DNA of 64,000 bases from contig SFHK01000012.1 in the NCBI GenBank assembly GCA_004556395.1, positions 13,742 through 77,741 on the forward strand. The letters are read 5' to 3'. The notes below the pieces were generated by a model that was given only the letters and a program-made list of their open reading frames with translations, had not been told where the DNA came from and ran no database searches. Below are positions 58,532 to 64,000 of the stretch, one piece after another. The number at the start of each line of letters is the position of its first letter. Position 1 is the stretch's first letter. The DNA is from Clostridiales bacterium (GTDB lineage: Bacteria > Bacillota > Clostridia > Christensenellales > Aristaeellaceae). A program made the position numbers and the translations under genes.

Positions 58532-58834
58532 ATGTCTGACCTTCTCGAAGCATTGATGATCATCTGCTTCGGCCTGTCGTGGCCGATTTCCATCCGCAAG
58601 TCCTACACCGCCCGCACGGCCAAGGGCAAGAGCCTCTTCTTTGAGATCTTCCTGCTCGTCGGCTACATCTTCGGCGTCGTCCGCAAGGCCGCTTTCCCGC
58701 CGGAGACCAAGAACTGGCTGTACTGGCTGGCGCTGTGCGCGTACTGCTTCAACTTCCTCGCCATCTCCATCGACGTTGGTCTGTACTTCCGCAACACCAA
58801 GCTGGACAAGATTGCCGCTCAGACCAAGAACTGA
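58532..58834 (+). CDS. PQ-loop / SemiSWEET-like small membrane protein
   Basis: 100 residues with three hydrophobic segments (about 3-20, 35-52, 63-84). FGLSWPISIRKSYTARTAKG followed by KSL is a PQ-loop-type motif, which marks SemiSWEET transporters that work as dimers. Such proteins move sugars or organic solutes; in this operon a C4-dicarboxylate such as succinate is conceivable but unproven. It begins 24 bases after frdA and is followed by the operon terminator. The start has AGAAAGTAGG, a modest ribosome binding site. Confidence 0.8.
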   Translation: MSDLLEALMIICFGLSWPISIRKSYTARTAKGKSLFFEIFLLVGYIFGVVRKAAFPPETKNWLYWLALCAYCFNFLAISIDVGLYFRNTKLDKIAAQTKN

Positions 58835-58848
58835 TCCCCTGCTTCCGC

Positions 58849-58885
58849 GCGCCGTCATCCTCGGGTGACGGCGCCATATTTTTGT
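58849..58885 (+). terminator. Terminator of the malate-fumarate-Hdr-Flx operon
   Basis: GCGCCGTCA (58849-58857) pairs perfectly with TGACGGCGC (58866-58874), followed by CATATTTTTG. Confidence 0.88.
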
Positions 58886-58905
58886 CCATTTTTTTCACAT
58901 TTTCA

Positions 58906-58933
58906 TTGACAATTCGCCTGTACATGCTATAAT
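58906..58933 (+). promoter_or_regulatory. Promoter of the membrane protein gene at 58973
   Basis: TTGACA (58906-58911) and TATAAT (58928-58933) with a 16-base spacer. Confidence 0.88.
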
Positions 58934-58972
58934 CACTATGGACACACAAAAATGAAATCGGGAGGAATCCTC

Positions 58973-59311
58973 ATGTTCAACAACATCGGCCGCAAAATCA
59001 AGACGCTCGCAAAGGTTCTGTGCTGGCTCGGCATCATCGCATCCGTGATTTCCGGAATTGCCATGGTGCTCACCGGCGTTGCTTTCAATAGTGCGTCCGT
59101 CGTGCGCGGATACAGCGCGACGGTCGACGCTGAACTCGGCGGCGCAGCCGCCGTCGTTGGCGGCATCGTGATGATGGTCGTCGGTTCGCTCGTCTCGTGG
59201 ATCGGCTCCTTCTGCATGTATGGCTTCGGCCAGCTGGTTGAGAATTCCGACATCCGCACCCGCGTCGCCCTCCAGCAGAGCAAGAAAGAGCTCTCCGAAG
59301 GCGAAAATTGA
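58973..59311 (+). CDS. Small two-helix membrane protein, unknown function
   Basis: 112 residues. A short basic N-terminus (MFNNIGRKIKTLAK) leads into helix one (about 16-38), then an extracytoplasmic stretch of about 20 residues, then helix two (about 58-88, including GGIVMMVVGSLVSWIGSF), and a charged cytoplasmic tail (QQSKKELSEGEN). Similar proteins without function are common in Clostridia. GGGAGG precedes ATG 58973. It is monocistronic, with its own promoter and terminator. Confidence 0.8.
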   Translation: MFNNIGRKIKTLAKVLCWLGIIASVISGIAMVLTGVAFNSASVVRGYSATVDAELGGAAAVVGGIVMMVVGSLVSWIGSFCMYGFGQLVENSDIRTRVALQQSKKELSEGEN

Positions 59312-59328
59312 TCCTGTCCAAAAACGCG

Positions 59329-59370
59329 CGACCGCCGCTTCCATGTGAATCGGAAGCGGCGGTCGTTTCG
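59329..59370. terminator. Bidirectional terminator
   Basis: CGACCGCCGCTTCC (59329-59342) pairs perfectly with GGAAGCGGCGGTCG (59352-59365). TTTCGGTTTT follows on plus and GTTTTTGG on minus, serving two convergent genes. Confidence 0.9.
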
Positions 59371-59382
59371 GTTTTGAATTCG

Positions 59383-60222
59383 TCAGTCGGCGTACACCAG
59401 TCCGTCGAATACCTCGGTCTCATCCACCCAGCTTTCGCCGATCTGAATCGTGGCCGTGTATTCGCCCTGCATCTTCACCCAGCCGCCCTCGTCCAGCTCG
59501 GCGTCCACGACGTACAGCCAGCGGCAGTCGTCGGTCGCGCTGATGATCGCCTTTTCGCCGGCCGTCAGGGTCTTAACCGGCTCCGTGTCGTAGCGGGACG
59601 CGAGCACCGGCAGGTTCTTCTTCAGCGTGACAATCTGTCCCATCGGATACACGTCACGCGGAACCTCCGTCACAAGGTGCTCCTCCGTGGCCTGTTCCGT
59701 GGTCTCATCCCAGTGATACGCGCTGGCGATTACGTAATCCGCCGGGCGATACCACGTGCCGAGCAGACGCGCGCGGATGGTCGTGGTGAAATCGCCGTTC
59801 TCGTCAAACTCGATGGTTTCCGGCACCGCGGGCACCGAGCCAAGGTTGTACAGCACGCCGTCCATGTACATGAACATGTACGTGACCGGGTCGTCGCTGG
59901 GGCCGTACTCGTAGGGCATGATCAGCGTATAGAAGCCGTCCTCCTGATAGGGAATCTGCACGGTCGCGTACTTCTCCGCGACGCTGCAGCAGCTTTCCAC
60001 GGTGAAGCTCTGGTCGTTCACGATCACGGTAATGTCGCCGTCGCCGTATTCGTCCAGCGCCGTCTGAATTTCCACGGTGGACTTCCTGTCGCCGCCGTCC
60101 AGATCGTCCGTGTACTTGTCGTCGATCGCGTGCAGCTTGATCTGCGGCGCTTCCGCAATGGAAACCGTGCACATGCCAAGAACCATCATGGCAATCAGGG
60201 TCAGAACGCAAATTTTCTTCAT
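59383..60222 (-). CDS. Secreted protein of unknown function
   Basis: 279 residues with a clear signal peptide (MKKICVLTLIAMMVLGMC, then TVSIAEA). The Cys at 18 sits in LGMC, where Met at -1 is not lipobox-like, so secretion or cleavage at AEA is likelier. The mature part is beta-rich with many Asp/Glu and Tyr residues (YALDEYGDGDITVIVND-like segments) and a C-terminal portion resembling an SH3-like domain (GEKAIISATDDCRWLYVVDAE). ATG 60222 follows AAAGGGAGGG. No family is recognised. It is divergent from lgt. Confidence 0.7.
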   Translation of the reverse strand: MKKICVLTLIAMMVLGMCTVSIAEAPQIKLHAIDDKYTDDLDGGDRKSTVEIQTALDEYGDGDITVIVNDQSFTVESCCSVAEKYATVQIPYQEDGFYTLIMPYEYGPSDDPVTYMFMYMDGVLYNLGSVPAVPETIEFDENGDFTTTIRARLLGTWYRPADYVIASAYHWDETTEQATEEHLVTEVPRDVYPMGQIVTLKKNLPVLASRYDTEPVKTLTAGEKAIISATDDCRWLYVVDAELDEGGWVKMQGEYTATIQIGESWVDETEVFDGLVYAD

Positions 60223-60298
60223 GGGTACCCTCCCTTTCTCCATGAAGTTTAGACGCATGGCGATTCCAGAACGTTCCATATTTCTTCGGATATTTTTC

Positions 60299-60327
60299 TT
60301 GACAGGCCCCGTTTTTCCGAGTACGAT
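60299..60327 (+). promoter_or_regulatory. Promoter of lgt
   Basis: TTGACA (60299-60304) and TACGAT (60322-60327) are 17 bases apart. Confidence 0.75.
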
Positions 60328-60358
60328 ATTCTTGAAGTTTGCAATTCGGAGGCTTTGA

Positions 60359-61123
60359 ATGCACCCGTATCTTCACATCGGTTCGATTTCCCTGCCCGCC
60401 TACGGCGTGTTCTGCGCGCTGGGCATCGTCGTTTCCTGCGTGATGACGCTTTTTCGCGCGCGCCGGTTCGGCATCCGCGCCGACAGGATGCTGTTTGTGT
60501 ACACGGCGGCGCTTGTCTGCGGTCTGCTCGGCGCGGCGTTCACATATATGCTGATCACCTATTCCCCGCAGGAGCTTTTTTCCATGCTTCGCCGCGGCGC
60601 GTTTCTTCGCGAATATCAGCCCGGCTACGTGTTCTACGGCGGCTTCCTGTTCGGCGCGGCTGCCGCCCTGCTCGCGGCGCGCGCCGTGAAAACGCCCGTT
60701 CGCGCCCTTTCGCGCGCGCTGCTTCCCTGCCTTCCGTTCGCGCACGCGCTGGGACGCGTGGGCTGCTTCTTCGCCGGATGCTGCTATGGACGCGAGGCGC
60801 GCTGGCTGCCCGGCGTGGTGTATCCCGAGAACACCGAGTGGGTCGGCGCGCCCGCGGGCATTCCGCTTGTGCCCGCGCAGCTGATCGAAGCCGCGCTTCT
60901 GCTGGCAATCGGCGCAATCCTGCTTCGGCGCGCCCGCAATCCGCGCGCAAACCTGCTCCGCGACTATATCCGTCTGTACGCGCCGGTGCGCTTTTTCATG
61001 GAATTTCTGCGCGGAGACGCCATTCGCGGCGCGTTCCTGTTTCTTTCCACGTCGCAGTGGATCGGTCTCGCGCTGCTCGCGCTCACCTTTCTGCCGGCGT
61101 CCCGCAGACGCGCCCGCGAGTGA
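60359..61123 (+). CDS. lgt: Prolipoprotein diacylglyceryl transferase
   Basis: 254 residues, seven or so membrane helices. Lgt attaches diacylglycerol to the lipobox Cys of prelipoproteins, the first step of lipoprotein maturation. SISLPAYGVFCALGIV opens the protein; FYGGFLFG and the signature HALGRVGCFFAGCCYG (about 128-143) are present, and the late segment RFFMEFLRGD is conserved. It is slightly shorter than E. coli Lgt (291). GGAGG precedes the ATG. Genes downstream are an AraC regulator (18 bases) and an oxidoreductase, so it may head a small operon. Confidence 0.92.
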   Translation: MHPYLHIGSISLPAYGVFCALGIVVSCVMTLFRARRFGIRADRMLFVYTAALVCGLLGAAFTYMLITYSPQELFSMLRRGAFLREYQPGYVFYGGFLFGAAAALLAARAVKTPVRALSRALLPCLPFAHALGRVGCFFAGCCYGREARWLPGVVYPENTEWVGAPAGIPLVPAQLIEAALLLAIGAILLRRARNPRANLLRDYIRLYAPVRFFMEFLRGDAIRGAFLFLSTSQWIGLALLALTFLPASRRRARE

Positions 61124-61141
61124 TCACAGGAGGATTCTTTT

Positions 61142-62011
61142 ATGTGCGCCACGCTGTTGACCGGCGAAACTGCCTGTCCGTTCACCGAGGAAGCCTACAC
61201 GAGCTCGATTCCGCCCACGGAACGCGAGGGCTATTGCTACTCCCTCCTGCGCCGCTGCTTCACCTGCCCGATGCACAACCACTCGCATTACGAAATTGCG
61301 CTCGTCACCTCCGGCCGAATCACGCATTTCGTCGGCGGCCAGGCCGTCCTGCTGTCGCCGGGCGACCTGTTCTTCGCGCGCCCGCAAGATACCCACGCGC
61401 TCGACGCGCGGGACGGCGCGACGCTGGTGAACATCGCCTTCTCCAAAGCGCATTTTGAACGCTTTCTGCAATACGCCGCGGATCTCCCGCTGCCGTTCGA
61501 ACGCCTGCACGACGCGCTTCCGCTCACGGTGTCCGTCGACCCCGCCCGGGCATTGGACGCTTACGAGCGCTTCAACGCGCGGCGCAACGCGGTCGGCGCG
61601 CCTGTTCAGCTGGCGCTACGCGAGCTGCTGTGCGAGCTGTTCGGCATGCTTCTGTGCGAACCAACCGCCGCGGCCGCCTGTCCGGAATGGCTGGACGCGC
61701 TGTGCCGGAAAATGCGCCAATATGAAAATTTCACCGCGCCCGCCGACACGATGGTGCGCCTGAGCGGCTACAGCCGGGAGCACCTTTCCCGCAGCATGAA
61801 GCGCTACCTCGGCGTCACGCCGAGCGAATTTCTCTGCGGACTGCGGCTGGATCACGCCGCCGGGCTGCTTCGGCTCACCTCCATGCCCGTGCTCGACGTG
61901 TGCATGGCCAGCGGCTTCGAAAATCCCGCCTATTTTCACCGCAGATTCCGCGAAAAATTCGGCATGACGCCCGGCCGCTTTCGCGCGGCGATCAACGGGA
62001 AATCACAATAG
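61142..62011 (+). CDS. AraC family transcriptional regulator
   Basis: 289 residues. The N-terminal cupin-like sensor domain contains HNHSHYEIALVTSGRITHFV and SPGDLFFARPQDTHAL, typical of AraC-type sugar sensors. The C-terminal double helix-turn-helix reads SGYSREHLSRSMKRYLGVTP, then LDVCMASGFENPAYFHRRFR and EKFGMTPGRFR, the AraC signature. GGAGG is in place. It is next to a Gfo/Idh/MocA oxidoreductase that it may regulate, since AraC proteins often control the neighbouring sugar genes. Confidence 0.93.
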   Translation: MCATLLTGETACPFTEEAYTSSIPPTEREGYCYSLLRRCFTCPMHNHSHYEIALVTSGRITHFVGGQAVLLSPGDLFFARPQDTHALDARDGATLVNIAFSKAHFERFLQYAADLPLPFERLHDALPLTVSVDPARALDAYERFNARRNAVGAPVQLALRELLCELFGMLLCEPTAAAACPEWLDALCRKMRQYENFTAPADTMVRLSGYSREHLSRSMKRYLGVTPSEFLCGLRLDHAAGLLRLTSMPVLDVCMASGFENPAYFHRRFREKFGMTPGRFRAAINGKSQ

Positions 62012-62098
62012 TACATGTTTCCGTCATCCCGCGGCAGGACGAATCTTCGCGCGAATGCTATACTTTTTATCGAAAGCATTCCCAAAGGAGCGAGAAAG

Positions 62099-63115
62099 AT
62101 GGAAAAAATCCGTTATGGCGTCATTGGTCTGAGCATGGGCGCGTATCACGCGAAGGGCGTCGCCGCGCAGGTAGAGAGCGAGCTCGCAGCTGTTTATGAT
62201 CCGAATCCCGAGGCCGTGGCCGCCGTCGTTCGCGACAGTCATCCCCTGCGCGTCGCGGAATCGTGGCAGGAAATTGCGCTGGCCGACGATATCGACGTGG
62301 TGGTCGTGTGCACGCCCGACCAGCTTCACGAGGAAATGACGATTTTGGCGCTGGAGCACGGCAAGCACGTACTGTGCGAAAAACCGATGGCGCTGACCCG
62401 CGAAGCCTGCGCACACATGATCGCCGCAGCGGAAGCCACCGGCAAAAAGCTGATGGTCGGCCAGGTCTGCCGCTACGCTCCGGCGTTCGCCAAGGCGAAG
62501 GAACTGATCGACGCGGGCGAAATCGGCGAATTGTACTATGTGGAAAGCGAATACGCGCACGACTATCTGAAGGTTCGCGGCGCGAACGACTGGCGCGTCG
62601 ACCCGATGCGCTACGGTCTGCTGGGCGGCGGCTGCCACGCGATGGATCTGCTCAGCTGGATCGCCGGCCGGCCGAATGAAGTGTTTGCCTACTCCAACCA
62701 CAAGATGCTGAAGGACTGGCCCACCGACGATACCACGATCGCCGTGCTGAAATACCCGGGCGACGTGATCGGCAAGGTGTTTTGCAGCATCTCCTGCAAG
62801 CGCGACTACACGATGCGCAGCCTGTTCTACGGCTCGAAGGGCACGATCATCTGCGACAACACCAGTCCGGAGATGACGATCTTCGATGAGAACCATGCGC
62901 CCCGCAAGCTGCCCATCGACATCAACAACCACAACGTTTTCGCCGAGATCAGCGAAATGACCGCCGCCATCCGCGAAAACCGCCTGCCCTCCACCACCGG
63001 CTACGACGGCGCGGACACCGTGTCCATCTGCCTGAGCGCGGTGGAATCCACCAAGTCCGGCCTGCCGGTAAAAATTTCCTATCTCAAGTCAAGCGAAAAA
63101 AAGATTAGCTTCTAA
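62099..63115 (+). CDS. Gfo/Idh/MocA family NAD(P)-dependent oxidoreductase
   Basis: 338 residues. The Rossmann start is IRYGVIGLSMGAYHAKGVAA, VVVCTPDQLHEEMTILALEH is conserved, and CEKPMALTREAC carries the EKP Lys motif of the family. A C-terminal alpha/beta domain has GLLGGGCHAMDLLSWIAGRP with the catalytic His-type HAMD. Members oxidise or epimerise sugars and inositols. GGAG lies nine bases before ATG 62099. It is the last gene before the composition changes sharply. Confidence 0.92.
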   Translation: MEKIRYGVIGLSMGAYHAKGVAAQVESELAAVYDPNPEAVAAVVRDSHPLRVAESWQEIALADDIDVVVVCTPDQLHEEMTILALEHGKHVLCEKPMALTREACAHMIAAAEATGKKLMVGQVCRYAPAFAKAKELIDAGEIGELYYVESEYAHDYLKVRGANDWRVDPMRYGLLGGGCHAMDLLSWIAGRPNEVFAYSNHKMLKDWPTDDTTIAVLKYPGDVIGKVFCSISCKRDYTMRSLFYGSKGTIICDNTSPEMTIFDENHAPRKLPIDINNHNVFAEISEMTAAIRENRLPSTTGYDGADTVSICLSAVESTKSGLPVKISYLKSSEKKISF

Positions 63116-63172
63116 CCTCCCACTGCACCATGTGTATCGTCCGTACATACATACAAACAAATTGAAAGTCCA

Positions 63173-63222
63173 AAACCTCATACGCCGTAAGGAGTAGAAA
63201 GAATGCTATGCGTATGAGGTTT
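63173..63222. terminator. Long-loop hairpin at the boundary to AT-rich DNA
   Basis: AAACCTCATACGC (63173-63185) pairs perfectly with GCGTATGAGGTTT (63210-63222); a T/C-rich tail follows. It may terminate the oxidoreductase gene. The stretch 63116-63388 has no other feature I can support and is clearly AT-richer than everything before it. Confidence 0.55.
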
Positions 63223-63388
63223 CCATTTCACATTTCCCGTATTCACTGCAATCAATAATCCGCATGATTATTTTATTATCTCCTTACGTGGTAAACTCTT
63301 TATATATCTATGTACAACAAACGATAGAGTGACTACATCTATTTGTATAATTACAAAGTCGATTACATCATTCTTTCCAAGTAAATTT

Positions 63389-64000
63389 CTATGTTTCATC
63401 ATCTTTTCGAGTCCAATAATATCCTCCAGCAGTTTTTTGACGGCCGCTTATGGCATCTCGAATACTTGTCCTATTTATACCAGTTTTCCTTTCTGCAGAT
63501 CTTATAGAATCAAATTTTTTGAGAACTTTCCCTGTTTGGTCTAACTGATATATGGCTTTTGAAGTATTTTCCTCTTCACTTTTCTTTGTATCTTTGAGAG
63601 CCCAACAATAGTCTCCTGCAGTCTTCAGTCTGCCGTTCAAAGCATCGCGAATATTTTTTCTATTTATTCCAGTTTTCCTTTCTGCAGATTTTATAGAATC
63701 AAATTCCGAGAGTATTTCTCCTGTCAAACTAACTTTGTATATAGATTTCGGAGCATTATCTACTTCGTTTTTCGTTATGGGTTTCTCTATGGGCAGGATA
63801 TTACAGACAGGCGCCGTAATGTCTGTCCGTTTCCACATAAATCCTCCAGAAGAAGACGATCTTCCATTAAGTGCATTATATATTTGCTGCATAGATATAG
63901 ATTCATCTTTAGCTGCATCGGCAACGGATGAATATGAACAAATATATTCACCATCAAGTCTATATTTTCGTATTTCTTGTATTGGCTCCGACTTCTTTGA
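63389..64000 (-). CDS. NUMOD1-repeat DNA-binding protein, C-terminal part (start lies beyond the window)
   Basis: The frame is open from the window edge to the stop at 63389, giving at least 203 residues. Three NUMOD1-type repeats can be seen: IRKYRLDGEYICSYSSVADA (ending GGFMWKR), SIYKVSLTGEILSEFDSI (ending GDYCWALK) and AIYQLDQTGKVLKKFDSI (ending GGYYWTRK). Each has the pattern Y-x-L-x-x-x-G, SI-x-x-AE, I-x-x-x-x-GR and Y-x-W of the helix-turn-helix found next to GIY-YIG or HNH homing nucleases. Repeats two and three are nearly identical in DNA over about 40 bases. Low GC suggests recent acquisition. A nuclease domain, if any, lies outside the window. Confidence 0.85.
   Translation of the reverse strand, partial: SKKSEPIQEIRKYRLDGEYICSYSSVADAAKDESISMQQIYNALNGRSSSSGGFMWKRTDITAPVCNILPIEKPITKNEVDNAPKSIYKVSLTGEILSEFDSIKSAERKTGINRKNIRDALNGRLKTAGDYCWALKDTKKSEEENTSKAIYQLDQTGKVLKKFDSIRSAERKTGINRTSIRDAISGRQKTAGGYYWTRKDDET

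Noticed and set aside
61142..61458. Plus-strand frame 60355-61458 as an alternative to lgt
   Set aside because: It is the +1 shadow of lgt and the AraC gene; the Lgt signature is in the frame 60359-61123.
63173..63222. Attachment site or CRISPR repeat at the AT-rich boundary
   Set aside because: Only a single inverted repeat is present; no direct repeat partner, no spacers and no tRNA adjoins the boundary.

Overview
The window is GC-rich (roughly 60 percent by eye) and looks like chromosome of a strictly anaerobic, spore-forming member of the Clostridia. Supporting signs are two alpha/beta-type small acid-soluble spore proteins, a T-box leader, a lysine riboswitch, the Asp23/FakA/RecG neighbourhood, [FeFe]-hydrogenases, heterodisulfide-reductase-type electron transfer genes and TTGACA/TTGCGC-17-TATAAT promoters. 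I would guess a gut or rumen clade such as Christensenellales, but no marker here fixes the taxon. No prophage, CRISPR array, rRNA operon or intact insertion sequence was seen.

Layout. 1-3.6 kb: oligopeptide ABC transporter (minus strand, cut by the window edge). 3.9-8.4 kb: a small membrane protein, two convergent ECF sigma/anti-sigma pairs, a tiny membrane protein and rpmB. 8.4-18.4 kb: housekeeping genes, namely Asp23 protein, fakA-like kinase, recG, two spore proteins, T-box plus hisS-aspS, a YitT protein, and a decayed PadR gene next to a palindromic element. 18.4-28.2 kb: a large putative glycosidase, a methyltransferase, a SecB-like chaperone with an Atg22-like transporter, a homing-endonuclease-repeat protein, a zinc ABC operon and a DUF975 remnant. 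28.2-31 kb: a lysine-riboswitch-controlled amino acid ABC transporter. 31-40.6 kb: an SSB-like protein, an amidohydrolase, four tRNAs (Gly, Gly, Gly, Lys) and assorted enzymes. 59-63 kb: secreted protein, lgt, AraC regulator and an oxidoreductase. The last 0.9 kb turns abruptly AT-rich and carries a NUMOD1-repeat protein that runs off the edge.

Two blocks stand out. (i) 40.6-46.2 kb, minus strand: APH-fold kinase-like protein, two thioredoxin-like [2Fe-2S] proteins, a PAS-containing sensory [FeFe]-hydrogenase (HydS type), a SpoIIE/PP2C phosphatase and a second [FeFe]-hydrogenase (group B type). They follow one promoter with a perfect 14-bp palindrome at the predicted transcription start. This reads as a hydrogen-sensing and signalling operon.

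(ii) 47.4-58.8 kb, plus strand, divergent from a LysR regulator: malate dehydrogenase-like gene, fumarase, HdrB-HdrC-HdrA, MvhD/FlxD, FlxC-like, FlxB-like, FlxA-like, then a two-subunit cytosolic fumarate reductase and a SemiSWEET-like protein. Tight spacing, many overlaps and one strong promoter argue for a single operon. My proposal is a soluble, flavin-based electron-bifurcating fumarate reductase: NADH is oxidised at FlxA, HdrA bifurcates, the high-potential branch reduces fumarate made by the first two genes, and the low-potential branch reduces ferredoxin. The pathway logic is inference; the gene content and order are read from the sequence.
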